Of a DNA stretch of 64,000 nucleotides, positions 1-8,464 are shown one piece after another (the stretch's first letter is position 1; each line of letters begins with the position of its first letter). Made by a program: the position numbers and the translations under genes. The notes under the pieces were generated by a model. It ran no database searches, was not told where the DNA came from, and was given only the letters and a program-made list of their open reading frames with translations. The DNA is taken from assembly GCA_910584525.1 (NCBI GenBank), contig CAJUAT010000002.1:29183-93182 (forward strand), written 5' to 3'. This DNA comes from an uncultured Muribaculaceae bacterium (GTDB lineage: Bacteria; Bacteroidota; Bacteroidia; Bacteroidales; Muribaculaceae).

Positions 1-1
1 C

Positions 2-538
2 ATGGGTGGAGTCACCGCCGACGGCACCCTCAGCCCCGCCACATGGGCTTTCGACGGCGCCGAATGGATCCGCCTCAACGACGGAGACATCCCCGCCCTC
101 GAACAGGCCTCCCTGATCCCTTACTACTATTACCGCTCCACCACATCTGGCAAAATCGACGAATTCCGCGTATGGATGCTTCTCGGCGGACGTAAGGCCG
201 ACAACTCCATCAACCGCACCGTTTACATCTCCCTCGACAACGGCGTTCACTGGCAGGCCGGCAGCAGCCTCCTGCAGCTCCCAGACATAATCCCCGACAT
301 GTGGGGCTGCAACAACATAGTGGCTTCTTCCCCGAAATCCTCCAATATCTCCGACAACTGGAAGATACGCTATCGCCGTAACAGCCGCGCCAGGCTCCCG
401 TACGAAATCAACGGCGACATCATCCGCTGGCAGTGCCCATACATATACCTTATCGGCGGCACCGACTCCGAAGGCAACCTCTGCAACTCAATATGGCGCG
501 GAGTCCTCTCCCGCCTTACATTCGTTCCAATCATCTGA
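2..538 (+). CDS. C-terminal part of a DUF6242-like beta-propeller protein (partial)
   Basis: The reading frame is open from the left edge, so this is probably the C-terminal 178 residues of a longer gene. Kelch-like repeats are visible (WMLLGGRKADNS, then YLIGGTDSEGNLCNSIWRG), each pairing a glycine-rich strand with a Trp/Asp-rich turn. The ending IWRGVLSRLTFVPII resembles the end of Bacteroidota proteins annotated DUF6242, which are predicted secreted or lipoprotein beta-propellers of unknown role. The family call is from memory of that ending. It ends 12 bases before the next gene, so it may share its transcript. Confidence 0.6.
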   Translation: MGGVTADGTLSPATWAFDGAEWIRLNDGDIPALEQASLIPYYYYRSTTSGKIDEFRVWMLLGGRKADNSINRTVYISLDNGVHWQAGSSLLQLPDIIPDMWGCNNIVASSPKSSNISDNWKIRYRRNSRARLPYEINGDIIRWQCPYIYLIGGTDSEGNLCNSIWRGVLSRLTFVPII

Positions 539-550
539 CACCTCCGTCTC

Positions 551-1243
551 TTGAAAAAAATCCTTGCGGCCATATTGATTGTGATGACCCTCGGGACGCT
601 CTCCTCGCGTGCCCAGGAAGACTACCGCTTCGACATCGGAGCCGGTATCGGCATGACCGGTTATCTCGGCGACGCCAACAACGCGAACCTCTGGAAAAAC
701 CCCAGCTGGAACGCCGAGATTCTCTTCAGATATCTCCTCAACCCAAGATTCAACTTCAAGACAAACTTCTACGTGGGTGGTCTCCGAGGCAATTCCGAAC
801 AGATGACCGACGTGTTCCCCTCACATGAGAATTATAAGTTCTCGACCATGTTCTACGAACTTGGCGAGACCGTGGAGTTTCATTTTTTCAACTACGGCAT
901 GGGGGAGACCTACCGGCGGCTGAAACGCTGGACACCCTATATCGTGGCGGGTGTCAGCGCCATGGCATGGACTGCCGAAGGACATTCCGGCTTCTCCTTC
1001 GCCATCCCCCTGGGTGTCGGCTTCAAATTCAAGCCTGCGCTCCGCTGGAACATCGGCCTCGAGTTCCTCATGAAGAAAACCTTCACCGACAAACTCGACG
1101 GCCCGCTGCTGGATGACCCCCACGGCATCCCCAGCGCCTTCATGAAAAATACCGACTGGTATTCCACCCTTACCCTCTCCATCAGCTACGAGTTCAGCAA
1201 ACGGTGCGCCACGTGCCATTATCACGAAACAAAACGCAAGTGA
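551..1243 (+). CDS. PorG/DUF6089-like outer membrane beta-barrel protein
   Basis: 230 residues from a TTG start. There is a signal peptide (MKKILAAILIVMTLGTLSSRAQ) with cleavage near SRA-Q. The mature part alternates aromatic and glycine strands (FDIGAGIGMTGYLGDAN at the start), as in the DUF6089/PorG family of small outer membrane barrels. PorG of Porphyromonas is linked to the type IX secretion system, and paralogues commonly precede uppS and bamA in Bacteroidota, as here. The stop overlaps the likely GTG start of uppS by 4 bases, which suggests coupled translation. Whether this copy serves type IX secretion or general envelope assembly cannot be told from sequence. Confidence 0.7.
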   Translation: MKKILAAILIVMTLGTLSSRAQEDYRFDIGAGIGMTGYLGDANNANLWKNPSWNAEILFRYLLNPRFNFKTNFYVGGLRGNSEQMTDVFPSHENYKFSTMFYELGETVEFHFFNYGMGETYRRLKRWTPYIVAGVSAMAWTAEGHSGFSFAIPLGVGFKFKPALRWNIGLEFLMKKTFTDKLDGPLLDDPHGIPSAFMKNTDWYSTLTLSISYEFSKRCATCHYHETKRK

Positions 1244-2001
1244 ACATAAAAATCCACATACCGGGGCTGCCCCCCGAGAGTCTTCCCAAGCACGTTGCCA
1301 TAATCATGGATGGTAACGGCCGCTGGGCACGCAAACATCTCATGCAGCGAACCATGGGGCATTCCCGTGGCGTCAATTCCGTGAACCGCATCACGCGCTT
1401 CGCCTCCGACCTCGGCATCGCCAACCTTACCCTCTATGCCTTCAGCACCGAAAACTGGAACCGCCCCCGCGAGGAAGTGGACGCCCTGATGTGCCTCATC
1501 GGCGAGACAATCCTCCGCGAAGCCCCGGAGCTTAAGGAGAACAACGTGCACATCAACCTCCTCGGCGACATAGACCGTCTCCCCGAACAGGTGCAGCGCA
1601 ACCTGCAGGAAGGCGTCGACCTCACCGCTTCCTGCGACGGCCTGAACCTTAACCTCTGCCTCTCATACTCCTCTCGCTGGGAAATCACCGACGCCGTCAA
1701 AGCCATCGCCGCCGATGTAGCCGCCGGCAAAATCGACCCGGCACAAATTACCGAAGACACCATCTCCTCACGTCTGCAGACCGCCGGAATCCCCGACCCC
1801 GACCTCCTCATACGTACCGGCGGCGAACAGCGTATCTCCAACTTCCTCCTTTGGCAGATCGCTTATGCCGAACTATACTTCACCGACATCCTATGGCCCG
1901 ACTTCGATGAAGAGGCTTTCACCCAGGCCCTGACACAATATGCCAACCGCGAACGCCGCTTCGGCATGACTTCCGACCAAATACAATCATTGCTAAAATG
2001 A
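1240..2001 (+). CDS. uppS: Undecaprenyl diphosphate synthase (cis-prenyltransferase)
   Basis: Condenses isopentenyl diphosphate onto farnesyl diphosphate to make the C55 lipid carrier for peptidoglycan and O-antigen. The signature AIIMDGNGRWA with catalytic Asp near residue 24 is present, as are NLTLYAFSTENWNRP and the C-terminal LLIRTGGEQRISNFLLWQ block. I prefer the GTG at 1240, which overlaps the preceding TGA by 4 bases and gives 253 residues. An in-frame GTG at 1204 would add 12 residues inside the previous gene. The stop overlaps the bamA ATG, so uppS and bamA are probably translationally coupled. Confidence 0.95.
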   Translation: MNIKIHIPGLPPESLPKHVAIIMDGNGRWARKHLMQRTMGHSRGVNSVNRITRFASDLGIANLTLYAFSTENWNRPREEVDALMCLIGETILREAPELKENNVHINLLGDIDRLPEQVQRNLQEGVDLTASCDGLNLNLCLSYSSRWEITDAVKAIAADVAAGKIDPAQITEDTISSRLQTAGIPDPDLLIRTGGEQRISNFLLWQIAYAELYFTDILWPDFDEEAFTQALTQYANRERRFGMTSDQIQSLLK

Positions 2002-4685
2002 AGATCACGCTCCATATTGCCCGCATACTGCTGATCGGCACGATGCTCCTCGGGTTACGCCCGTCGGCCTCCGCCGACCTCACTCTCCCCATTCAGCCTC
2101 AACAACCGGTTGACACCATCGTCAACCCGGAAATTATATACTCCCCCATACCCAAGACCTACGAGATTGCCGGCATACGCGTCTCGGGTCTCGACTCGTC
2201 GTCCGACGACTACATCGTGATCGGTTACTCCGGTCTCTCGGTAGGCGACCGCATCGCCGTGCCCGGCGACGAAATTTCCGATGCCGTGAAACGCTTCTGG
2301 AAACAGGGCCTTTATTCCAAGGTGCAGATCAACGCCGACAAAATCGCCGGCGACAAGATATGGCTCAACATTGACCTCAAACAGCAGCCACGCCTGTCGG
2401 AACTACGCTTCGGCAACGTCAAGGGGGGCGAGAAAAAAGACATCACAGAGCGCCTCGGCATGGTTCCCGGCCAGCAGCTTACTCCCAACATCATCAACCG
2501 CGTGAAAATGCTCATCGAGGATTATTACGCCAAGAAAGGATTCAAGAACGCCAAGGTCACGCTCACTCAGACTCCCGACCTCTCCAAACAGAACCAGTCA
2601 ATCCTGACCATCGACGTGGACAAAAACGCCAAGGTCAAGGTGCACAAGATACACATCGACGGCAATGAAGTCCTCTCCGACCGCAAGATCAAGAGGGTGA
2701 TGAAGAAAACCACCGAGAAAAACGACCTCCTCAAGATATTCAGCCAGAAGAAATTCGTGGAGTCGGACTTCGCCGACGACCGTCAGCGAATCATCGACAA
2801 ATACAACGAGCTGGGCTATCGCGACGCCAAAATCACCCACGACTCCGTGGCCCGCTACGACGACAAGACCGTCGACATCTTCCTTACCGTCGACGAAGGC
2901 AAGAAATACTACATCTCCGACATCAACTGGGTAGGCAACACAGTCTATCCCACCGAAACCCTCAATGCCGTATTAGGCATGTACCCCGGCGATGTATACA
3001 ACCAAAAGATGCTCAACAAGCGCACCAATGAAGACGAAGATGCCGTGGCCAGTCTGTATACCGACAACGGCTACCTCTTCTTCAACCTTGTGCCCATCGA
3101 GGAGAGCATCCATGGCGACAGCATAGCGCTTCAGATGCGCGTGATCGAAGGGCCGCAGGCACGCATCAACCGCGTGGTGATCAACGGCAACGACCAGCTG
3201 TATGAGAAGGTGATACGCCGCGAGCTCCGCGTGCGTCCCGGCGAACTCTTCAGCAAGTCCGACCTCATGCGTTCCGCACGTGAAATTGCCGCCTCCGGCC
3301 ATTTCAACCCCGAAAACATGGACATCCGCCCCGAGCCCAACGAGGGCGACGGAACAGTGGACATCGTGTTCAACCTCGAGTCGAAGGCCAACGACAAAGT
3401 GCAGCTCTCATTCGGCTGGGGTCAGAACGGCGTTACGGGACAGGTGGCGCTCTCTTTCTCCAACTTCTCCATGAAGAACCTCTTCAACCCCTCGGCCTAC
3501 AAGGGTATCATACCCCGCGGCGACGGGCAGACGTTCTCCATATCGGCACAGACGAATGCCAAATATTACCAGAGCTACTCGATATCATTCTTCGACCCCT
3601 GGATCGGAGGAAGCCGTCCCAACTCGCTGAGCGTATCGGCCGACTTCTCCCGAATGACCGGCATCAACAACTCGTTCTACAACGACACCTGGGCCAACGC
3701 CTGGCAGGGTGCATACTACAACACCTATATGAACAACACCAACTACGGTGCCTCACAGTATGCCTACCAGAGCTCCTACGACCCCAACAAGGTGCTGCAG
3801 ACCGCCGGCGTCAGCGTCGGTTTCGGTACCCGCCTCTCATGGCCCGACGACTACTTCCAGTTCCAGGCCGTCCTCTCTTACCGTTGGTACTACCTCAAGG
3901 ACTGGTACTACATGAGCTATAAGATGCAGAACGGCACCTCCAACTCCCTGACGCTGGGACTGAACCTCACCCGCACGAGTATCGACAATCCCATCTATAC
4001 CCGCCGCGGCTCAAGCTTCAGCCTCAACTTCACCTGCACGCCCCCGGCAAGCCTCTTCGGCAAGAAAGACTGGAAGAGCCTCTCCGAAATCGCCGGCAAC
4101 AACAAATACACCGACGATCAGCGGCAGCGTGCCACCGACCAGCTGTACCGCTGGATAGAATACTGGAAGCTCAGCTTCAAGGCCAAGACCTTCACGCCCC
4201 TCACCGACCCCGACGGCAAATGGACCCTCGTGCTGATGGCTCGCGCCGACTTCGGCCTCATCGGTTCCTGGAACAAATACCTCTCCACGCCCTTCGAGAC
4301 CTACTACTTCGGCGGCGACGGCATGACCGGCGGCAATACCTACGCCACCGAGACCATCGGTATGCGCGGTTACAAGAACGGCCAGTTCACCCCCAACTTC
4401 TACGAAGGTTACGCTTACAGCAAGTTCACCTTCGAGCTGCACTTCCCCTTCCTGCTGCAGCCCACCACCACCATCTACGCCCTCGCCTTCGTGGAGGCCG
4501 GTAACTGCTGGACGTCGGTGAAGAACTTCTCGCCCTTCGACCTCAAACGCTCCGCAGGTGTCGGCGCCCGCGTATATCTCTCCGTACTCGGCTTCCTCGG
4601 AATCGACTGGGCATATGGTTTCGACAAGGTTTGGGGACAGCGTGGCGGCAGCCAGATTCACTTCGTGCTCGGCCAGGAGTTCTAA
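1998..4685 (+). CDS. bamA: Outer membrane protein assembly factor BamA
   Basis: 895 residues. A signal peptide (MKITLHIARILLIGTMLLG) is followed by a periplasmic region of repeated POTRA domains (roughly residues 50-480; YEIAGIRVSGLDSSSDDY opens the first) and a C-terminal Omp85 barrel with many Tyr/Trp strands ending IHFVLGQEF. The terminal Phe is typical of barrel proteins. BamA inserts beta-barrel proteins into the outer membrane. The GGDGMTGGNTYATETIGMRGY stretch corresponds to the conserved loop region carrying the substrate-channel RGY/F motif. The ATG overlaps the uppS stop, and two OmpH/Skp genes follow, a common Bacteroidota arrangement. Confidence 0.95.
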   Translation: MKITLHIARILLIGTMLLGLRPSASADLTLPIQPQQPVDTIVNPEIIYSPIPKTYEIAGIRVSGLDSSSDDYIVIGYSGLSVGDRIAVPGDEISDAVKRFWKQGLYSKVQINADKIAGDKIWLNIDLKQQPRLSELRFGNVKGGEKKDITERLGMVPGQQLTPNIINRVKMLIEDYYAKKGFKNAKVTLTQTPDLSKQNQSILTIDVDKNAKVKVHKIHIDGNEVLSDRKIKRVMKKTTEKNDLLKIFSQKKFVESDFADDRQRIIDKYNELGYRDAKITHDSVARYDDKTVDIFLTVDEGKKYYISDINWVGNTVYPTETLNAVLGMYPGDVYNQKMLNKRTNEDEDAVASLYTDNGYLFFNLVPIEESIHGDSIALQMRVIEGPQARINRVVINGNDQLYEKVIRRELRVRPGELFSKSDLMRSAREIAASGHFNPENMDIRPEPNEGDGTVDIVFNLESKANDKVQLSFGWGQNGVTGQVALSFSNFSMKNLFNPSAYKGIIPRGDGQTFSISAQTNAKYYQSYSISFFDPWIGGSRPNSLSVSADFSRMTGINNSFYNDTWANAWQGAYYNTYMNNTNYGASQYAYQSSYDPNKVLQTAGVSVGFGTRLSWPDDYFQFQAVLSYRWYYLKDWYYMSYKMQNGTSNSLTLGLNLTRTSIDNPIYTRRGSSFSLNFTCTPPASLFGKKDWKSLSEIAGNNKYTDDQRQRATDQLYRWIEYWKLSFKAKTFTPLTDPDGKWTLVLMARADFGLIGSWNKYLSTPFETYYFGGDGMTGGNTYATETIGMRGYKNGQFTPNFYEGYAYSKFTFELHFPFLLQPTTTIYALAFVEAGNCWTSVKNFSPFDLKRSAGVGARVYLSVLGFLGIDWAYGFDKVWGQRGGSQIHFVLGQEF

Positions 4686-4757
4686 CATTTCTTAATACAG
4701 ATATGTTAAACTATCAGACACGCCCGATGTCATAATCAACAAAAAAATCGCAAGAAC

Positions 4758-5273
4758 ATGAAAAAAATAGCATTGGCAATAATCATGGCGCTGACCATGG
4801 CGGCAGGCGCCTCGGCACAAAAATTCGCTCTCGTCGACATGCAGTACATCCTCCGCAATGTTCCGGCCTACGAGATGGCCAACGAACAGCTCAACCAGGT
4901 GTCGCAACGCTGGCAGAAGGAGGTCAACGAGGTTTCCAAAGAAGCCGAGACTATGTACAAGAACTATGAAGCCGACATGGTGTTCCTCACCGACGACCAG
5001 AAGAAAAAACGCGAGGAGGAGATAGTGGCCAAGGAGAACGAGGCCAAAGACCTGCGTCATAAGTACTTCGGACCTGAAGGCGAGCTTTACAAGAAACGCC
5101 AGTCGCTCATGAAGCCTATCCAGGAAGACGTATACAACGCCGTCAAGGCCGTGGCCGAGGAAAAAGGTTACCAGACCATCTTCGACCGCGCAAGCTCACA
5201 GAGCATCGTTTTCGCTTCTCCCCGTATCGACGTCAGCAACGATGTTCTCGCCAAACTCGGATATTCTAAATAA
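4758..5273 (+). CDS. OmpH/Skp family periplasmic chaperone (first copy)
   Basis: 171 residues with a signal peptide (MKKIALAIIMALTMAAGASAQ). The mature part starts with the OmpH strand KFALVDMQYILRNVPAYEMA and continues as a long charged coiled coil (about residues 45-125, KKKREEEIVAKENEAKDLR) before a short beta segment. Skp-type proteins hold unfolded outer membrane proteins in the periplasm on their way to BamA, which is encoded just upstream. Start and family are clear; orthology to E. coli Skp rather than a paralogue is not certain. Confidence 0.88.
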   Translation: MKKIALAIIMALTMAAGASAQKFALVDMQYILRNVPAYEMANEQLNQVSQRWQKEVNEVSKEAETMYKNYEADMVFLTDDQKKKREEEIVAKENEAKDLRHKYFGPEGELYKKRQSLMKPIQEDVYNAVKAVAEEKGYQTIFDRASSQSIVFASPRIDVSNDVLAKLGYSK

Positions 5274-5294
5274 ATAAATCAAACAATAATAAAT

Positions 5295-5807
5295 ATGTTA
5301 AAGAAGATTGTATTGGCCATAGCGTTGGCCATACCGTTTGTGGGAGCACAGGCGCAGTCAGCCCTGAAAATAGGTCTTGTAGACTCCGGCGCCATCATTC
5401 AGGCCATGCCCGAGACCACTCAGGCACAGACCAAAGTCAACGAAGCCAGCCAGAAATACCAGGCTGAGTTCGCCAAACTGCAGGAAGAGTTCAAGCGCCT
5501 CGTCGACGATTTCCAGGCCATGAAGCAGGATGAGCTCCAGGCTATCAAAGACCGCAAGACCCGCGAAATCGAAGCCTGCCAGCAGAAAATAGCCACTTTC
5601 CAGGAAAATGCCCAGCAGGACCTCTCCAGAATGCAGGCCGAACTTATGGGCCCCATCTTCCAGAAACTCAAGGGCGCCATCGAGACTGTAGGTAAAGAAG
5701 GCGGCTACTCCCTGATTCAGGACAACAACCCCCAGCTTACCTTCTACTACGCAGCCCCGGTTGTGGACCTCACCGCTCAGGTCAAGGCTAAGCTCGGCCT
5801 CAAGTAA
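5295..5807 (+). CDS. OmpH/Skp family periplasmic chaperone (second copy)
   Basis: 170 residues, 21 bases after its paralogue. Signal peptide MLKKIVLAIALAIPFVGAQAQ, then the OmpH strand LKIGLVDSGAIIQAMPETTQ and a coiled coil rich in Gln, Lys and Glu (about residues 45-120). The two copies share layout but are well diverged, so the duplication is old. The usual Bacteroidota context (bamA, ompH, ompH, murI) is preserved. A 12-bp GC-rich hairpin follows before murI. Confidence 0.88.
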   Translation: MLKKIVLAIALAIPFVGAQAQSALKIGLVDSGAIIQAMPETTQAQTKVNEASQKYQAEFAKLQEEFKRLVDDFQAMKQDELQAIKDRKTREIEACQQKIATFQENAQQDLSRMQAELMGPIFQKLKGAIETVGKEGGYSLIQDNNPQLTFYYAAPVVDLTAQVKAKLGLK

Positions 5808-5832
5808 ATTGATTTCCATCCACCATCATATA

Positions 5833-5862
5833 CGGAGGCCGGGATGTGTCCCGGCCTCCGCG
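5833..5862 (+). terminator. GC-rich hairpin between the second ompH and murI
   Basis: A perfect 12-bp stem (5833-5844 with 5849-5860) closes a 4-base loop. No T-run follows, so this may be a weak terminator or an mRNA-stability hairpin rather than a full intrinsic terminator. It would separate the bamA/ompH transcript from murI. Confidence 0.45.
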
Positions 5863-5883
5863 TGATTCAGACCCTTTCACACA

Positions 5884-6699
5884 ATGATTGGAGTATTTGA
5901 CTCGGGTTACGGAGGTCTGACGATACTTCGTCAGTTCCAGGCCGTGATGCCCGGTTATGACTGGCTATATCTTGGCGACAACGCCCGGGCGCCTTACGGC
6001 ACAAGGTCGTTCGATGTGGTTTACGAGTTCACGCGCCAGGCCGTGGAGCACCTTTTCCGTCAAGGGTGTCCGTTAGTGATATTGGCCTGCAACACCGCCT
6101 CTGCCAAAGCCCTGCGCACCATACAGCAGGAAGTGCTCCCCCGCCACTGGCCCGACCGGCGAGTGCTCGGCGTGATTCGCCCTACCGTTGAGGAAGTAGG
6201 CAACATCACCCGCTCACGGCATGTAGGACTCCTCGCAACCCCCGGCACCGTCAACAGCCACAGCTATGCCCTCGAAATCGAAAAGATTCAGCCCGACATA
6301 ACCCTCACTGAAATGGCTTGTCCCATGTGGGTGCCGATTGTCGAATCCGGCGAGGCGCATGGCGACGGAGCCGACTGGTTTGTCAACAAATACATCAGCC
6401 AGCTCCTCGACGCCGACCCTCAGATCGACACGCTCCTCCTTGGCTGCACACACTATCCCATACTCCTCCCGAAAATCAGGAAATATGCCCCCGAAGGCAT
6501 CAAGGTGGTGCCGCAAGGCGGTATTGTGGCCGACAGCCTCAAGGATTACCTGCGACGGCATCCCGAGATCGACTCCCGCTGCTCCAGAAATGGTGTAACC
6601 AGATTCCTCACCACTGAAAACCCCGATAAATTCAATACCCTGGCCTCCATCTTCCTCGACAGGCAGATCAGCGCCCGGCGTACCGACCTGTGCGTATAA
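5884..6699 (+). CDS. murI: Glutamate racemase
   Basis: 271 residues, within the family's usual length. Interconverts L- and D-glutamate to supply peptidoglycan synthesis. It opens MIGVFDSGYGGLTILR and carries both catalytic cysteines: VILACNTASA for the first and LLLGCTHYPILLP for the second, with Asp and Ser of the FDSGYGG motif. Conserved neighbour of the bamA/ompH set in Bacteroidota. Transcription probably depends on upstream promoters or on a site in the short gap after the hairpin. Confidence 0.95.
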   Translation: MIGVFDSGYGGLTILRQFQAVMPGYDWLYLGDNARAPYGTRSFDVVYEFTRQAVEHLFRQGCPLVILACNTASAKALRTIQQEVLPRHWPDRRVLGVIRPTVEEVGNITRSRHVGLLATPGTVNSHSYALEIEKIQPDITLTEMACPMWVPIVESGEAHGDGADWFVNKYISQLLDADPQIDTLLLGCTHYPILLPKIRKYAPEGIKVVPQGGIVADSLKDYLRRHPEIDSRCSRNGVTRFLTTENPDKFNTLASIFLDRQISARRTDLCV

Positions 6700-6738
6700 T
6701 TCAAAACTCTGTTCATAACACCTTATAAACAAGAAACC

Positions 6739-7008
6739 ATGACCATCCAGGAACTTCGCGACAGCCTCCGCGGCGTCGACACGGACACCGCCATATCCCG
6801 AATCAGCGACTATATCGCCGCCCATAACGACGACGATGAGGCCTATCTGCTGCGCGGCATGAAGCATTGGAGCGCGGGACACCGTGCCAAGGCCATCAAC
6901 GACTATCTCGAGGCCATACGCCTCAACCCCGACAGCCGCGCCATACAGGCCCTGCAGGCCGCCAACGATATCCTCGATTACTACAACAAGGACCTGCTCA
7001 ATCCGTAG
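6739..7008 (+). CDS. Small TPR protein
   Basis: 89 residues with no signal peptide. About one and a half tetratricopeptide repeats are visible, the best being DEAYLLRGMKHWSAGHRAKA followed by INDYLEAIRLNPDS. Similar short cytoplasmic TPR proteins are common in Bacteroidota; the partner is unknown. It starts 39 bases after murI and ends 12 bases from the converging gene on the other strand. Confidence 0.75.
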   Translation: MTIQELRDSLRGVDTDTAISRISDYIAAHNDDDEAYLLRGMKHWSAGHRAKAINDYLEAIRLNPDSRAIQALQAANDILDYYNKDLLNP

Positions 7009-7020
7009 GATGCCCCGGCG

Positions 7021-7458
7021 TCAATGCGTGTCCCAGGGCATGATGGTGCGCGAGGCACGCGGCGCGGTGGGCTCCGTGGCGTAGACATTCCCGAAACCGC
7101 GCAACAGGGATATCGACGCCAGCCGCAGCGGCCGCGACAGCTTCCATCCCTCCGTAATATTCGATACCCACAGGTGCCCCAGCCCCTCAAGACCTCGGGT
7201 GCGACGCCGAACCTCCCCAAGAACCTCTGTCATGTCGCGCAGCTCTCGACTCGTGAATATCATCGGCTGACGTCCCGTCATGTTGAAGGTAACCCTGATT
7301 TCATCTCCATAGGTTATGGGATGCGACGTGCCCGACCCGGAACGTACGCGCCGCTCCTGTACCGAACTCATCACATGCATACCCGTGACATTCTCCGTGA
7401 CTCGGATATGCAGTCCGCCACCATAACCCTTGCTCTCTGAATTCATTCTTGTTTCCAT
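7021..7458 (-). CDS. Uncharacterised protein, 145 residues
   Basis: I do not recognise this protein. It has no signal peptide or membrane segment and is basic and beta-rich in appearance, with segments such as GGGLHIRVTENVTGMHVMSS and YGDEIRVTFNMTGRQPMIFT. An ATG at 7458 gives METRMNS; a second ATG four codons in (7446) is also possible. A -7 box (TAATTTTG on the minus strand) sits 25 bases upstream, supporting a real gene. It converges with the small TPR gene with a 12-base gap. Confidence 0.6.
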   Translation of the reverse strand: METRMNSESKGYGGGLHIRVTENVTGMHVMSSVQERRVRSGSGTSHPITYGDEIRVTFNMTGRQPMIFTSRELRDMTEVLGEVRRRTRGLEGLGHLWVSNITEGWKLSRPLRLASISLLRGFGNVYATEPTAPRASRTIMPWDTH

Positions 7459-7483
7459 ATCCTTATCCGTTTAATTTATGATG

Positions 7484-7491
7484 CAAAATTA
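7484..7491 (-). promoter_or_regulatory. Probable -7 box for the 145-residue unknown gene
   Basis: The minus strand reads TAATTTTG, a full match to the Bacteroidota -7 consensus TAnnTTTG. No TTTG lies at the expected 19-21 bases further upstream, so the -33 element is weak. Confidence 0.45.
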
Positions 7492-7622
7492 GGATTCCTC
7501 ACTGCCGAAGTTTTGCAGCGCAAGCCTAAAGAATCTTAAAATCTGCCGTCGGGAGCGCCCGGCTGCAATACCTCTTTGCTCCGTTTTAACATTCGGATTT
7601 TGACACTGCAACGCCTAAACCC

Positions 7623-7653
7623 TTTGCCGATTCGGGAATTTTTAGTAATTTTG
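7623..7653 (+). promoter_or_regulatory. Promoter for tRNA-Leu and possibly the purE leader
   Basis: TTTG at 7623-7626, a 19-base spacer and TAATTTTG at 7646-7653 match the Bacteroidota primary sigma promoter. Transcription would begin a few bases before the tRNA at 7684. No equally good promoter lies between here and purE, so this one may also feed the purine cluster. Confidence 0.75.
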
Positions 7654-7683
7654 CGGTCTAAAAGAGCAGGCACGTTCCTGCAC

Positions 7684-7768
7684 GCAGAAATGGTGAAATG
7701 GTAGACACGAGGGACTTAAAATCCCTTGGCACGGAAGTGCCGTGTGGGTTCGAGTCCCACTTTCTGTA
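7684..7768 (+). tRNA. tRNA-Leu (anticodon UAA)
   Basis: The acceptor stem pairs GCAGAAA with TTTCTGT (terminal G-U), followed by discriminator A. The anticodon stem AGGGA/TCCCT closes the loop CTTAAAA, giving anticodon TAA at 7717-7719. A long variable arm, expected for leucine tRNA, and a T-arm with GGTTCGAGTCC are present. CCA is not encoded. Confidence 0.93.
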
Positions 7769-7770
7769 CA

Positions 7771-7917
7771 ATGTTACCTCCGATGATTTGTAAGCAGTAC
7801 CGACAGCACTACCGAAAGCTGTACAGACATAATTACCGCGCCAAGTCTCTGAAGAGAGTCGTGTGCTCGTGTGCTTGTGTGCGTGCTGCTGTCGAAGGCA
7901 TGAATAGCAAGGATTGA
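7771..7917 (+). CDS. Possible small ORF between tRNA-Leu and purE (48 codons)
   Basis: Starts three bases after the tRNA and stops eight bases before a strong terminator hairpin. The peptide contains four tetrapeptide repeats of the form xxYR (KQYR, QHYR, KLYR, HNYR), encoded by an imperfect 12-base tandem repeat at 7792-7839, followed by a Cys/Val segment. No known family is recognised and no ribosome-binding signal is obvious. It could be a leader peptide, a small basic protein, or chance. A second in-frame ATG at 7783 would also keep the repeats. Confidence 0.3.
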   Translation: MLPPMICKQYRQHYRKLYRHNYRAKSLKRVVCSCACVRAAVEGMNSKD

Positions 7918-7924
7918 CAAGGCT

Positions 7925-7962
7925 GCGCAGGCGCCCGGACATACCGGGCGCCTGCGCTTTTT
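7925..7962 (+). terminator. Strong intrinsic terminator upstream of purE
   Basis: A perfect 14-bp GC-rich stem (7925-7938 with 7944-7957), a 5-base loop and five T residues. It lies 28 bases before the purE ATG, leaving no room for a normal promoter between hairpin and gene. It may therefore act as an attenuator for the purine cluster as well as ending the tRNA transcript. Confidence 0.85.
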
Positions 7963-7990
7963 ACTTCAACATAATACTCAGGTTATCAGA

Positions 7991-8458
7991 ATGAAAATTG
8001 GAGTGGTAATGGGTTCGACATCGGACCTTGGAGTGATGAAAGGAGCTTTTGAAGTGCTCGATGATTTCGGTGTGGAATATGACAAGCGCGTATTCAGCGC
8101 GCACCGCACGCCTGCCGAACTCGAAGAATGGCTCAGGGACTCGCGGGAGAAAGGCTTCTGCGCCTATATAGCGGGAGCGGGCGGCGCCGCCCATCTTGCC
8201 GGTGTGGTGGCAGCTCATACCACCCTCCCCGTGATTGGCGTCCCCATAATGTCGAAGGCTCTTCGCGGCCTCGACTCTCTCCTGGCCATGGCGCAGATGC
8301 CCTCCGGAATTCCCGTGGCAACCGTCGCCATCGACGGCGCCAAGAACGCCGCTCTCCTCGCTATTGAAATACTCGCCGTCACCGACGCCGCCCTCGCCGA
8401 CAAACTCGCCGACTTCCGTCAGCGTCAGGCGCAACGAGTGCTCGAATCTCAAATCTGA
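7991..8458 (+). CDS. purE: N5-carboxyaminoimidazole ribonucleotide mutase
   Basis: 155 residues, the length of class I PurE. Moves the carboxylate of N5-CAIR to give CAIR in purine synthesis. Motifs seen: GVVMGSTSDLGVM at the start, the active-site loop FSAHRTP, AGAGGAAHLAGVVAAHT, and MPSGIPVATVAI. Class I enzymes need PurK to make N5-CAIR; no purK lies in this window. First gene of an 11-gene purine cluster, 6 bases before purL. Confidence 0.95.
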   Translation: MKIGVVMGSTSDLGVMKGAFEVLDDFGVEYDKRVFSAHRTPAELEEWLRDSREKGFCAYIAGAGGAAHLAGVVAAHTTLPVIGVPIMSKALRGLDSLLAMAQMPSGIPVATVAIDGAKNAALLAIEILAVTDAALADKLADFRQRQAQRVLESQI

Positions 8459-8464
8459 CCCCTT

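Noticed and set aside
7769..7990. Purine or PRPP riboswitch ahead of purE
   Set aside because: I looked for conserved junction motifs and found none; only the small ORF and terminator are visible.
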